This document shows positions 31,476 to 44,030 of a stretch of 64,000 nucleotides of DNA, piece after piece. The notes beneath the pieces are model-generated. The model did no database searches and was not told the origin of the DNA. It saw only the letters and a list, made by a program, of their open reading frames with translations. Source of the stretch: Amorphophallus konjac. Taxonomy: Eukaryota > Streptophyta > Magnoliopsida > Alismatales > Araceae. The stretch is from contig CM040128.1 of the NCBI GenBank assembly GCA_022559845.1, positions 223,433,643 to 223,497,642 on the forward strand. The letters run 5' to 3'. Position numbers and translations under genes: made by a program. Each line of letters begins with the position of its first letter. Position 1 is the stretch's first letter.

Positions 31476-33002
31476 TCACTCAGCCCCTAACCGTCGGGCC
31501 ATGCGCGCTCCCGAGATAAGGGCCTCGTACTCGAACGCGTTGTTGGATGCCTGAAAACTAAACTTCAAGGCGTATTGTAGCTCTGCTCCTTCGGGAGACT
31601 TCAGGAGGATTCTGGCACCACTACCGACCGAGTTGGAGGATCCATCGACGAACAGTTCCCAGGCTGGCCCGGGTGCGGATGGAGGCCTTTCTTCAGTCGG
31701 GATGGTGCTTTCGGCGATGAAGTCGGCGAGCGCTTGGCCTTTCACAGCTGAGCGCGGCCGATAGGATATATCATAGGCCCCCAACATGATGGCCCACTTG
31801 ACTAGTCGTCCCGAGGCTTCGGGGTGGGCCAGGATCTTCTTCAATGGTTCGCCGGTTAGCACGGTGATGGGGTGACCCTGGAAATAGGGCCGGAGGCGCT
31901 TGGCGGAGGTAACCAACGCTAGCACGAGTTTTTCGGTTGCAGGGTACCTCCTTTCAGCCTCGTTGAGCACCTTGCTGGTGTAGTAGACCAGCCTTTCGAC
32001 TCCCGAGTCATTTCTGACTAGGACCGAGCTAACAGTAGATGGTGTTACCGAGAGATAGAGCAGCAAGACTTCACCCGAAACGGGCTTGGAGAGCACCGGG
32101 GGCGAGGCCAAGAACTCCTTGAGCTCGGCGAACGCTCTCTGGCATTCCTTATCCCATGCGAACGTAGCAGATGCCAATTTGGGCCCCCTCAACAGCTTGA
32201 AGAAGGGCAAGCATCGTTCGGCCGCACAGGATAGGAACCGGCTGAGAGCGGCGATACGCCCAGTTAGGCGTTGGACGTCCTTGATGCAGGTGGGCGGGCG
32301 CATGTCTAGGATGGCCTGGACTTTGTCGGGGTTGGCCTCGATCCCACGCTGAGTGACTAGGAAACCCAGGAACTTCCCGGATCTCACTCCGAAGGCACAC
32401 TTGGCAGGATTGAGCTTCATGTTGTGCCTCAGGAGGGTGTCGAAGGTCTCAGCGAGGTCGGTGAAGTGGTCTTCGGCCTTGGGGGTCTTGACAAGCATAT
32501 CGTCGATGTAGGCCTCGACGTTCCGGCCTAGCTGTCCTTCAAACATATGGTTGACCAGCCTCTGATACGTGGCTCTGGCGTTTGTCAACCCGAAAGGCAT
32601 CCGGGTGTAGCAGTATACGCCATAGTCGGTGATGAAGGCGGTCTTCTCGACATCTTATGGATCCATTCTGATCTGGTGGTAACCTGAATAGGCATCTAGG
32701 AAGCTGAGTATCTTGTTGCCCAAGGTTGAGTCAACCAATTGGTCGATGCTCGGCAACAGATAACAGTCCTTAGGGGTGGCCTTGTTCAGGTCGGTGAAAT
32801 CCACGCACATCCGCCATTTGCCCGAAGCTTTCGGTACCAGGACGACGTTGGCTAGCCACGTTGAGTACAGGACCGACCTAAAAAGGCCAGTCACTTGCCC
32901 CTTGGTGACCTGCGCCTTGATGATCGCATGTTTCTCCGGTGCGTGCTTCCTCCTGCGCTGCTGTACAGGCTTCACGGCGGGGTCGAGGTTGAGCTTGTGC
33001 AT
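31476..33002 (-). pseudogene. pol: Element C reverse transcriptase and RNase H
   Basis: The frame 33002-32655 has the RT N-terminus (PVQQRRRKHAPEKHAI, KWRMCVDFTDLNKATPKD, FLDAYSGYHQI) and ends in TAA at 32655. It resumes in phase at 32600-31476: TRMPFGLTNARATYQ, the YIDDMLVK catalytic box, the RNase H segment (LLLYLSVTPSTVSSVL, VYYTSKVL), and the start of aRH (WELFVDGSSNSVGSG). It stops at TGA 31476. Between 31475 and 31314 the aRH continues with more stops. Two of the stops sit where relatives have Gln or Glu codons. Confidence 0.88.
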
Positions 33003-33011
33003 TACAGTCTC

Positions 33012-34622
33012 TTATGGTATCCCAGAGAGTTGATCATCAGCCCAAGCAAAAACTCGGATGTACTCAGAAAGGAACTTTTTATATTGCTGTTGAACCTCAG
33101 ATGGTAGGTCGGCTCCTATCTTTACTCCTAGGGCCGAGTTATCGTTTAGGAAAACCGCCAGCAACTCGCCACCAGGTTCGGTGGTTGCGGATTTATCCTC
33201 GACTCCCCGGGGGCCCTTATCCTTCCCGTCCGGCCTTGTGGCCTCTACCGAGATATTGTAGCACCTTCTGTCCGCGGCCTGGTTACTTCGGACTTCCCCC
33301 AACCCATTTTTGGTGGAGAACTTCATTTTCTGGTGATAGGTAGATGGCACCGCTTTTATTCGGCCGAGGATTCCCCGACCGAAGATGGCGTTGTATGCTA
33401 TCATACCTTTAATCACTATGAAGTCCACCATGACCGTAACAGTTTTGGGTGGGGTGCCGAGGGTAACCGGCAGGCTTAGGGCTCCCTCGGGATAGGTGGC
33501 CAGGCCGTTGAACCAGTAGAGGGGGGTTCGGATCGGGCGGAGCTTAGATGGATCCTCCCCCATCTTAAGGAAACAATCATAAGACAGTACATCAGGGGCA
33601 CTCCCATTGTCAACTAGAATCCTATCTACGTTACAATGGTTTATTGTAGCCGAAATCACAAGGGCGTCGTCATGCGGGGTGCTTAGCCCTTCCAGGTCTC
33701 GGTCGGAGAAGACTATGACCTGGGGCTCACTCGGCGGGGCCTTGGGAGGCTCTATGGCTCGGCTCACCCACTCGGCATGACGCTTCCTTGCTCGGCTGCT
33801 GTCGCCTCCTGATGCCGTCCCTCCGGAGATGACGTTGATGTGGACCCCTCGGGGGGCGTTGTCGATCTCCTCTGGGACGCCTCGGTCTTCTTTACGCTCG
33901 GCTACGAACCGAGCTAGATGTCCCTGACGGATGAGGCGCTCAATCTCGTCCTGGAGCTGGTGGCAGTCACCGGTGTGGTGCCCGTGATAGCTATGGAACA
34001 AGCAGTGCTTGTTGCGATTACGGCTCTTCGACCTTATTGGCTCGGGTTGGCGGAGGAGGTCCGAGTCTTTGATGTCTTCGTAGATCTCGTAGACCGGCGC
34101 AGCTAGTGGGGTGTACCCCTCATACTTCCGTGACGGTTCCTTGCGTTCCCCATCGCGGTTCTGCCTTTTCTCCGAACCTGAACTTGGCTCGGAAGCCCGC
34201 TTCTTGTCCCCTTCCCGACCCGAGCCGGTTGTGTCTCGGCAAGCGTTGAGCACCTCTTCGCATTCGGCGTGGCATAATGCCAGAGTCACTAGCTCGGCAA
34301 GGGTCGAGGGAGGGTGGAGGACAAGTTCGCGGCGGAGATTCTCATCCTGGGTGCCCCCAGTCAGCGCGGTTATGGCTGAGGCCACGTCCAGGCGGGGGAT
34401 TCTCAGGGCTTCCGACTTAAATCGGTGAATATAAGCCCGAAGTCTTTTCCCTTGCGCTTGTTTAAGGGCCATGAGCCCCGCTACCGACCTTGGGGGGCAC
34501 TCCCGGTGAAACTCTCCTTGAAGACTCGCCCCAATTACTTGAAGTCTCGGATGGAACCGGGGGCGAGGGCCCGGAACCATGCTTGGGCGCCCTGGACCAG
34601 GGTGGTCGCGAAGGCTCGGCAC
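33012..34622 (-). pseudogene. gag-pro: Element C gag C-terminus and protease
   Basis: After a short out-of-frame start it reads SVAGLMALKQ...RAYIHRFKSEALRIPRLDV (capsid C-terminus), then a CCHC-like knuckle (CLFHSYHGHHTGDC) and ERLIRQGHLARFV. The retropepsin domain follows with an intact active site LVDNGSAPDVLSYDCF and FGRGILGRIKAVPSTYHQKMKF. It ends at TAA 33012 just before the RT N-terminus. Unlike element B, the catalytic Asp is kept. Confidence 0.86.
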
Positions 34623-35380
34623 TTGATGGCGTCCGACGCTCCATGCAAGGTCATCAAAGTGTCGAAGCTCTCGTAATGATCGGCTGGGTCGCCCTGGCCG
34701 TCGTAGAGCTTGAAGGTCGGGATGGAGGTTCTGGGAGACACCGCTGCCTTCAAGATATGCTCGGAGAAAGGGGACTTCTCCTCGTCCTCATCGATAGAGG
34801 CCTTCTGCAGGGCACGCTCTTGCTCTGCGAAGCGTCTCTCGAACTCTCGCAGTCGGAGGGATAACTCTGGATGCTGTTGTGTCGCGAGGCCGGGGGGGAC
34901 GTCTTGGCGCTCCTCGGGGACGTCGGTCTCCAGGTTTCGACGGTGTGCTCCCGCTTTTCCTCACCTCGGTGTGGAGGAATCCTCTTGCTCTGGAGGCGGA
35001 GCTTGCGAGGGTCCTCCAATCCTGTTGCGGATGATCTGCTGGCCGCGGAGAGTGAAGTGACCTCCGGCGGTGTGTTGAGACACATCCTCGTGGGGAGGGC
35101 TCCCTGACGGGGCGCGTGACCTTCCATCCCTGGCCGCCTGGGTCCTCATGAGTTCCACGAGGATATCCAGCTTTGCGTTGAGGGCTTGGAAAGCATCCGC
35201 ACCACCGTTGGGCGGTAGCCCTACCGCCGCAGGGAGGGGTGGTGGTGGTGGTGGTCCGTCGGCGGGGGCACTGGCGTTGGCGGGGGGGTTCTGGGAGGCT
35301 CGAGAGGGGCCATCCCTTGCAGCTACCACGGCCTTTTCCCTCTCACCGGCGGACCTCCTCTTTGAGCTCCTTCGCACCAT
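34535..35380 (-). pseudogene. gag: Element C gag N-terminal part
   Basis: Starts MVRRSSKRRSAGEREK at 35380, just downstream of the PBS. It has a Pro-rich linker and a helix (AFQALNAKLDILVELMRTQ). A TGA at 34961 interrupts it, and it resumes with RLREFERRFAEQERAL and the capsid core (IPTFKLYDGQGDPADHYESF; AQAWFRALAPGSIRDFK). A TAA and frameshift at about 34535 link it to the next frame. Confidence 0.8.
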
Positions 35381-35397
35381 ACTCGCTCTTTGTATGT

Positions 35398-35415
35398 TTC
35401 CCACAGACGGCGCCA
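35398..35415 (-). other. Element C primer-binding site
   Basis: Minus strand TGGCGCCGTCTGTGGGAA, two bases after the LTR end; identical to that of element B. Confidence 0.8.
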
Positions 35416-35417
35416 GA

Positions 35418-36334
35418 TGAAGAGGCGTGGTCTCGCGCTGGTCCTGAGCGGGCTGTGGATCACCGGAAAGTGAACTGCAAGAAAGGGAAACGGATCAGGG
35501 GGCCTAGGGATGAGTCCCTGGGGGAAACCCTCCGATGCTTAAGTCAGTAGAGCTATGGTGGGAATAATATAGGGAGGAAGTAGCTTCTGCGCGAGATCCC
35601 TCTCCACCAAAAGGGTGAAGTGGTTCCTGCTCAGGAGTTGTGAGCGTGTGGTTGCCCCTTACCTTTCACCGGAGGGTACCCTTGGGTTAAATAGTGCGCC
35701 GTCTTCTGGAGTCCTGTAAGCCGAGGGGTTTCAGGTGGGGGTTACGTCCTCGACGTGGGCTTTTATCGCCTTATCGTGTGAGCGTTATCACCTTGGGGAG
35801 TTGGAGTCCCTCACCTTTATGAATTCCTGCCCACAGAGGACTCTTAACGGCTGCATGGATAAGTAATCATCGGCCGCCCCGAGCTCAGAAAGGCCAGCCT
35901 TATCCGGGCGATAGGCTTAGCTCGAACGAAGATGGGTCGGATTGGTCGACATGCGCCTTCTTCCCCTGGGCGGAGAGATGGCTCGGGCATGGACCTTTCC
36001 TGTGACCTGACCGACGCTCGGGCCTTCCGAGCCTGCCTTATCCGGGCGGTAGGCTTAGCTCGGACGAAGATGGGTCGGATTGGTCGACATGCGCCTTCTT
36101 CCCCTGGGCGGAGAGATGGCTTGGGCATGGACCTTTCCTGTGACCTGACCGACGCTCGGGCCTTCCGAGCCTAGAGGTCGCCTAGGAAGGTAGTATCCTC
36201 GAGCAAAACTTTTATTGGACTTTCTCGCCTAAGTGGGCCCCAGGGGGATATCACTTGGCTGAGCTGAGCCTTGTTGGGTCCTGAGGGGCCTAGTTCGGCT
36301 GCTCTTAATTGGGCTACAGTAATCCCCCTCTCCA
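35418..36334 (-). repeat. Element C 5' LTR, 917 bp
   Basis: Nearly identical to the split 3' LTR. Contains the 138-bp tandem pair starting at 35897 and 36035. On the minus strand it starts TGGAGAGGGGGATTAC and ends ...CGCCTCTTCA. Differences from the 3' LTR are scattered substitutions (a few per 100 bases), so C is older than the copia insertion. Confidence 0.9.
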
Positions 36335-36388
36335 ATATATAACATGAATTTACAGGAAATTGGCCAACAAGCAAGAATGTAACCAAGT
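36335..36388 (-). repeat. Tekay-like LTR, middle piece (2 of 3)
   Basis: 54 bases caught between the right end of element C and the left end of the copia element. The last five, CAAGT, are the copia target duplication. Confidence 0.6.
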
Positions 36389-38877
36389 TGTTGGGTCCCA
36401 TAGTGCAGGAACACGGATCTAGAGGGGGGGTGAATAGATCCTTCTGCTAACAACTATGTCCAATTAAAAACACAAACTACCACACAGCGGAATTTACAAG
36501 ATTGATAGGATTGAGGAAATTAATCTAAACAACTTTAAACTTAATTCACTCAATCTCACCGAGCTCACACGATTACATAACTAGATAGTAGAGAACACAC
36601 AATCACACAAATCAAACCACAAAACACGGGGATTTTTAAGGTGGTTCGGGACCACGACGGGCTCCCTACGTCCACCTCTCACCAAACCGGTGAGGCTTCA
36701 CTTCACGCTACAAAGTGTAGCAACACGGGGAAGAACCCCAACACACACACGCTGCTTTCGCAGCAAACCACACACGAGGCCTCGCCTCAAACTACTGCCA
36801 TAGCAACACACACACACACACACGTTGGGGAACACACCCCGAACTGTATACTTCACACGGAGACACAACTCTGTCCACACACACGTAGGACAAGGCCTAC
36901 ACAACCACACGGGAGAAAACTCCCAACAACACACGCGGATATACTCCGCACAGATCGACACACAAGAGACCACACACACACTCGGAGACCCCTTTCTCCG
37001 AACACCCACACAAAATATTCTGTCAAATGTATATGTAACAATCACAAATATATGCTATGACCTTCCACACAAATTCTATATATGTAAACTAGAAGAATGC
37101 ATCAAGTATAAGGCTCCCCCTTCTTCATCAAAATCTGATTCTCCTTGCTCATTGAGGGATGATCATAATCTTGACATCATCTTCTTCCTCTCCTCTAGCC
37201 GCTTCTCTTTTCCTTATTCCAATCTCCTCTCTTCACCTGAAAGAGTAGATAGACATAATGAGTTCAATCTTTAAGCTAATATCAAACAAAAATATAGATC
37301 ATAGAACATATCACAAAGAACTGATAGAAGACATAGAAGTGATCCCCCTTTATTTTCCAAGGCCGGTTGATGATGTTCCTTGAACCACGAGTTGGAGGGT
37401 AGCCGGATGACGACGATTCTTACGTCCTCTTGATCCTCTCTTCGATCCGCTCCTTTTCTTCTTGTTCCACGAGCTCCAGATCTTCACGGATGTAGATGAT
37501 ATCCTCCTTGGAAGAGCTCCACCACGTTTTCCCCTTTTCTTCACCTATACGAATGAACAAAATGAGCATTAGAGTTGATGAACTCCCAAATTTGTAACTC
37601 TTATATAAGCAACTGAAGGGGTGGGGAAAAGACTCATAAAACCCTCCTAATACATGTTAAAAACATCTTAATAACAATAGAAACTAATAGGGAGTAGTAT
37701 GGTAATGTTTGAAAGGGTTTTCAATAGATTTTAAACACTTTCGGAAGTCCCGTCCGGAAGGGGTCGACCCTTGGGGTTGACCCTCGGGCAACAGGTTGCT
37801 GGAAAACACAAAACATCACCTTGTGTTACAGGGGTCGACCCTTGGGGTCGACCCTTTCAGGCAGGTTACATAAAAAACAGCACTGCGCGCTCCGGCGGCA
37901 GGAATTATTTCTCCTAGCTCCGAACTCCGATCGAAGCGAGACTGGAGGCGTTGGAAAGAGGACTCGCAGAGCTACAACATATAATTTTTATGGGGAGATC
38001 CAACAGTGGGATTGAAAATGGTGAAGACTGTAAGACAGTTTGAGTTTGAAAAATAACTAAAACCTCCATCAAACCAAAGGGAAACAATTGATTAAATGTT
38101 ACCATAATCCCATGAAGATCAACCATGATTTTTCATCCTGAAAAACATGATAATGCAAGGTGTTAGTTGACAATTAAGATTTTTACATCAAGCATTAACA
38201 CTATGACCATGTTCACAATAAATTGCTTCGTTGAACCTATTCCAAGAGTGAATGATGAACGAGATATCCATTTAAATCCACATAACAACACTTACCTCAT
38301 TGTTTTACCTGAATTCACATTTCTTGTTGATTGGTTGAATCATTCATACACATAGTCATGAAATTCAAAATCTCATTCTCCATTGACTGATGGTATGCAT
38401 GTGAAATTTAAAGAGTAAGGAGCCAAGCCACATAGAACAATATTGAGTCACATTCAATTTGATCATCATCCAAGCTTTCAAACCACACATCATTACCTTG
38501 GGGGCAAGCAATGATATTTGCATCTCAATCATTCATTTAGCATTACCAAAGTCCACATTCATACTATGAGGCTCAATAAGACATGATGCTCGAGTGTGAT
38601 TTTCACAAAGGCCTTTCACATTGAAGATAGAGCAACCGCACCAAGTGTAGATGGATTGTATATGTAATGTGCTAACCTCAAAGCACGTATGAACCTCAAA
38701 GAGTCATAGATGCATTGACATGATGATAAGCCTTGTAGAATTACAATGCATCCACATGATGATATCCCAATAGAAATAGTTTATGATCATTTCCACAACC
38801 AATTCAAGTGAAGAGCATTCACACACAAGGCTAAGCAACAAAGGCATTTTGTAATCATCAAAATCACATACACAACA
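36389..38877 (-). repeat. Copia element 3' LTR
   Basis: Plus-strand ends TGTTGGGTCC...CACAACA. Includes AC-repeat stretches (about 36740-36990) and two GGGGTCGACCCTTGGGGTCGACCC palindromic boxes (about 37760 and 37831). ORFs inside are low-complexity shadows. Confidence 0.92.
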
Positions 38878-38891
38878 ATCTCCCCCATTTT
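38878..38891 (-). other. Copia polypurine tract
   Basis: Minus strand AAAATGGGGGAGAT directly before the 3' LTR start (TGTTGTG). This is the typical Sirevirus plus-strand primer context. Confidence 0.85.
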
Positions 38892-41800
38892 GATGATGAC
38901 AAAATATTATGCTATAATGCTCTCTCCCCCTTTGACATAATCAGAAATGGGGATCATGATGGGGAATCCAGAATGGCAAGAACCTATGGACAACCGAGTA
39001 TGAAGAGAACCAATGAGCACAATATGCATGAACGAATTGCAAAACTGTGGGATACCAAATGTTGAAATGAAACTCTTATACCAATTATCTGACACCAATT
39101 GTTGAAAGTGGAAATGCAAAGCTCCCCCTTAGACATAGACACATTTGAAGACTGTTTTTGATTTTTCAAATTTTTGATTTTTAGTTTTCTTGTGAGATGC
39201 ATGATACATGATGTATGAAAATGATGAGACATGACATGCATACAATGTAATCAAGCAGATATCTATAGATACATGCAACATAACTCCTTCACAAGAAGTG
39301 ATACCAATTGATATATAGTAAGGAGATAGGTGTAGGAAAAGTGCAAGTGAGTCATTAAGTTCAGAATGCTCATGATTACACCTAGAGGATTGTGCAGATA
39401 AATAGGAGAAGACGTACAGCAGGTCATTGCAATTAATCAAATTTTCAGAATACATATCAAATCAAATTACCATGTGCGAGTGAGTAACATGATAATGAAG
39501 TTTAGCCATATGGATAACCAGATTTTCAAGTAAACACAATAGTAAGTGTACAAACTGCATTTCAATCTAGAGAACAGCGTATTGGAGGCTTCGCTCTACC
39601 TCAATCGAATATATCATCAGAAATTTTCATACTGACAATCTAAATTTTTCTAAGAAGGATCAGGTTCAACATAATTCCTTTTTACGCGAGGAGACACATG
39701 GAGCTCATGCCAGAATCCCCGGTTACTCAGAATACTGAACCTTGTCACCTCATTTGAACAGAGATACTTTAGTCAACACTTTTCAGAAATGAACCACATC
39801 ACGTCTCAGGTGACATGTGCCCAGTTTACTCAGTGAGACTTAGCATTGCTCTGCCTTTCATTCCAACCAATTTTTTTGTATGTGGAGGCAGGCAGCTTTT
39901 TCCTCAACTGTCTCTTATCATCCATGCAGCAAGTTGAATTACTTTAGAGTGTTGAAATGAAATTCCTATATCCTTATGAATAACACTCAATTTCACATTA
40001 AAGTGCATGCAGTGTACGAATTTGATTTAACATGTATGGAGAAAATTTAACTTAAAACAGGATAGTGTAGCTCCCCCTATGTAAATGCAATAAGCATGAA
40101 ATGCTCCCCTTAAGAGTTTGACATGAAACACACTTGTTAAGACTCAGATGCAACATTATTTAACAATGGAGTGTTTGGTCTTAGAAGTTTCAAAGGAAGG
40201 GGTTAAATAGCATATAATAACATGCAAGCATACAATGGAGATATGCATATGCAATGTAAAATGAAAAGGTATGCAATCTCAATGCTTGAAATGTTGGCTC
40301 CAAAGATATGATGACCAATGTTGAAAGTATTCTTTTTGGCATTTATGCAACATGAAATGTTCAAGATGATGCATTTCAAAATATCCACTATATGCATGCT
40401 AGAAATGCCAACTATGCAACAAGACACACGATGAGCTTCATCTTCCAAAAGTACTATGTGAATGATATGTAGAGAGTGATTTGTAAATATGCAATGTGAT
40501 GCACGATTCCAGATTTCACATGACACTCTATATGCACCTAATGCAATTAATGCATGACATGCATTACCAAATGTTGAAATGTGAGGACACCACTTTATTC
40601 TGAAAAGAGAATTCAGAAAATTTATTCAGAGCATCAAAACCATCACATGTGAACTTTTCTTGAAAACAGTTGTACTTTTAACCAAAAAGATGAGTGGCAC
40701 ATTGGTAAAGATCATGGAACATTGATCAACTTCAGTCCTCAAAAAGTTCAACCACAGAACAACATCAACATGCTGAGAGAATGGAAAACATCAATCTCAA
40801 AATTTTCAGCATGTAAAACTCCCCCATAATCAATGCATGATTTCAGAAAATTAATTTAAGTTGGATGCCATGTGCATAGATGATTCATGGTACCGGGCGG
40901 AGGAATGTTCTCACGCATGGTGATAGCTTTCAGACAGGCTTGACCTGCCCTTCCACATGTCACCATTTTATATACCATGTAATCATTGAATTAATGATCA
41001 GAAAAATACAATGCATTCCCATATGACATCGGGGGTTTAGCAAAAGGCATTCAATGGCTACACTCTCATATATACTGCTCAGATGTTCCAATGTCATTCA
41101 GCCAAACATTCATTTTCCACATGGTCAAAAGCAACCAAAGAGTATTCACGATTTCAAAATCACTGTCTGTCAAGATATGGCATTAACATCAAGATTAAAG
41201 AGCTTCAAACAAACACTTTATTTCCTCACCTTTGTCTTGAGTTACCTTTATTGACATTTTCAGATTCTTTGCTCTATTTCGCTTGTTGTCATCTTCATCA
41301 TCAATAAGCTCCTTTCTTTCTCTCCTGCAGGAAATATATCGATATTAGCCAAAGGAGTTCCATTGAGACCCCAAATTCGCATTTCATATAAGGCAGCACA
41401 TAAGGATATGACAAGATTAAGAACCCCATGCCAAAACCCTTCCAAAACCCCTCTAGGGTAATGGGGTTAAAAGTTCAAACCAATCGGTCCTCAAGATGGG
41501 CCTTTCGACACTAACTTAGGAACAAGCAAAACTGCCTAAGACAGTTAATCTGAGCCTAAAAAAGCCAAACATGAATTAAACTCCATCTAGGCACATGGTG
41601 ATACATTCAAACATTTGAATTCTTACCATGATTTCAGGGGTTGATGGTCATTATCAAACCTGCACTGTAAAGAGCTCAATTCATATCAATATTTAGCCAA
41701 TGCATATGAAGAAACTAACTTCAAGACTTTTCATCACATATGACTCTCTCTTTCTCATCCTGCAATATCAGAAACTCAATTTTATATCAATCTCAGTTCA

Positions 41801-42141
41801 ATACAAGTTGTTCACTCAAGCTGACATGAGTTCAAAGTTCAGTTCAGAAATTTCAAGTGTAGCCCAAGAGTGTAAAGAGTCAAGTCTAAGCACATGTGTA
41901 GACAAGGTTGATGCACATAAAACACACAAGACAACCTCTTCAAACCTGCATATTAGAGACTTAAATTCCAGCAACATGAACTTAGAATCCACACAAACGA
42001 TGTGCACAAACATGAACAACCAACTTACAAATCAGTGTGAAATCAAGGACAAGCCTATGTTAACCAAGGCATCACCCCAGAACTGGCCAAGTCGACTTAA
42101 AGCCTTCCTCTTGGCCACATGGCAATCCTGCAACTAAGTTC
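38892..42141 (-). other. Non-coding interior where pol should be
   Basis: About 3.25 kb of AT-rich DNA with no long frame on either strand and none of the copia pol motifs. Repeated short words (ATGCAT, AAATGTTGAAATG, TGACATGCAT) are scattered. It is either foreign sequence replacing pol or the element's 3' non-coding region, as in other large non-autonomous elements. Confidence 0.6.
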
Positions 42142-44007
42142 TCATTTGGTTGTTTTGGGTACCCAAACCTTCTTGGGTCCCGGATGGTTAGTTGCACCTC
42201 TAGTGGGTGCCTTCCACAGTTTTTGGGCATGCATATCATCAAAGTGCATCAAAGAGCAATTATGCATGGTATGTCCAAACTTACCACAATAATGACAAGA
42301 ACCAAAAGACTTCAGATTTTTCTTGTAAGAATGAGCATGGAATTTTTGTTGGTTTGTAGAGATGTTATCATTTTTCAAACTAAAGCAATTGTTCATCCTA
42401 TGACCAAACCTTCCACAATGAAGACAGTTCAATTGATCAAATCTTTCAAATGTTCTTCTTACATGTGCATAAGAGTTATCAAGAGTTCTTTTTGTGTTCA
42501 AAAACTTTCTTGGCTTTGTGAAGCCATTCATTTTCTTGCAAGCTTCTAGATCTTCAGATTTCATCAAAAAGCAATCATGCATCATATGACCAAGTTCACC
42601 ACAATAAAAACATGAGATTTTCTTTATGGATGCATGTATGTGTGTAACATGATTTTTCATGGCATTCATCGTGACACCAACAATATTTTTAGTCTTTTGA
42701 TGCAAGTTTTATTTCTTTTTCAGACTTTCATTTGATTGCTTTGTTGTTTGAGGAACAGATTGATTTGGAGACCCATTTGATGTGCTGGCTATATTAGAAC
42801 TATGGACAAAAGATGTGTAGACTTTATTTTCAAAGTTCATTTTATTCACAGGATTATAGCTCAGCCCCTCTTTTTGGAAATTCACCTTAGTCCCCAATAT
42901 CTTGTTCAGATTTTCTTCCCCATTCACAAACTTAGACAAAGAAGCATTCAGATCAAGAATTTCTTTTTCAAGTGATGAAATATGCAATTCATAGGAAATG
43001 ATCTCATTTTCACAAGAAATGACTTTTTCATTCAATTGAGCATTGATGGTTTGGTAGCTTTCCATCTTTTGTTCTAACACAATCATCTTGTCAAATTCAT
43101 CAACAATCACAGATTTCCCCTTTTCAAGTTTTTCAAGATTTTTCAATCTACTTTCAAGCAGGGAGATCTGAATTAGCATAGCACTATTCTCCTTTTTGAG
43201 TTCTTCATTTTCATTTGCAAGTTTATCATTCATAATCAATTCATTACAAATATCATGATCAATAGAGTTTGACTCCATTTTGTTTCTTAGATCTTTTTCA
43301 GTTTTCTCCAATTGATCAATTGTATTTTTGAGGGCAACATTTTCATTTCTCAAACAAGCAATAGTTTCTTTGTGACATTCAACATCATGCTCTAAAAGAT
43401 CATTGAAGTTAACAAGCTCAGAACATTTATTACAAGAACCATTTTCATGGACCAAGTTTTCAGATTTCTTTTTCAATTTTCTGTTTTCTGACTTGACTTT
43501 CTTATATTGTTTTGCCAACTCATCATAAGCTTCAACAAGATCGTCAAGAGTAAATTCTTCAGAATCAGAATTTACCTCTTCTGCATTTTTGTCACTTTGT
43601 TGATCAGCATCATCGGCCATGAGACATTTTTATCTTTCCTTCTCTTGAGCTTTGATCAGCCGGTCCATTAGCTCCTTCGCCGTCCTACAAGAAGATGCAA
43701 ATGGATACTTGTTACTACTTACAGAAGCTTTCAATAAACTCAAAGCAGTAACATTATCATGATGCATCATTTTATCCTGATTAGACCACTTGGTCTCATC
43801 TAAAGGTAATATGTGTGGACCATGATAAATCAATTTCCAAAGACTAGGATTAATAGAATTGATCACCATACACAGTTTGCCTAGCCATGAATCAAAATTC
43901 AAACCAGTGAAGATTGGCAAACAGTTCATTGATATATGTTCAGTAGAAAAATTCATGATTGTGGAATGCACTGGGATCACTCTGTAGATCGCAAGATCTA
44001 GGGACAA
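42142..44007 (-). pseudogene. gag: Copia (Sirevirus-like) gag, rearranged, two in-phase stops
   Basis: Three in-phase pieces. First, 44007-43630: an N-terminal gag (UBN2/DUF4219-like) start, LPIFTGLNFDSWLGKLCMVI, then CRTAKELMDRLIKAQEKER-stop. Second, 43620-42709: an acidic start (MADDADQQSDKNAEEV) and a long coiled coil (LVEAYDELAKQYKKVKSENRKLKKK), ending LGTKVNFQKEGLSYNP, then TAA at 42709-42711. Third, 42705-42142: three CX2CX4HX4C zinc knuckles (CFYCGELGHMMHDC, CLHCGRFGHRMNNC, CHYCGKFGHTMHNC) and the Sirevirus tail GPKKVWVPK. The middle of the UBN2 capsid domain is missing, so the first piece joins directly to the coiled-coil part. The 303-codon middle ORF has its own ATG and could be made separately. 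Confidence 0.82.
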
Positions 44008-44016
44008 CAGAGCCTC

Positions 44017-44028
44017 GCTCTGATACCA
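44017..44028 (-). other. Copia primer-binding site, initiator tRNA-Met
   Basis: Minus strand TGGTATCAGAGC (then GAGGC), two bases after the 5' LTR end. Confidence 0.88.
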
Positions 44029-44030
44029 AT

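Larger units (their letters stand above)
20968..36334 (-). mobile_element. Element C: Ty3/gypsy, Tat lineage, with antisense extra gene
   Basis: Minus-strand element with 5' LTR 35418-36334, PBS, gag-pro-RT-RH-aRH-INT, an antisense extra gene (26.0-28.6 kb), and a 3' LTR (20968-25730) split by a solo LTR. The LTRs share all of their sequence apart from scattered substitutions. The flanks TAATA and ATATA do not match cleanly, so the target duplication is uncertain. It is inserted in the Tekay-like LTR. All pol frames carry stops, so it is dead as an autonomous element. Confidence 0.85.

Noticed and set aside
36641..37274. ORFs of 139 and 149 codons rich in His/Thr in the copia LTR (also 44282-44915)
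   Set aside because: They arise from AC-repeat text read in several frames, and both strands give similar open frames. They lie in the LTR and have no protein-like composition.
38984..41445. Small ORFs of 60-110 codons in the interior of the copia element
   Set aside because: AT-rich chance frames on both strands, without copia pol motifs.
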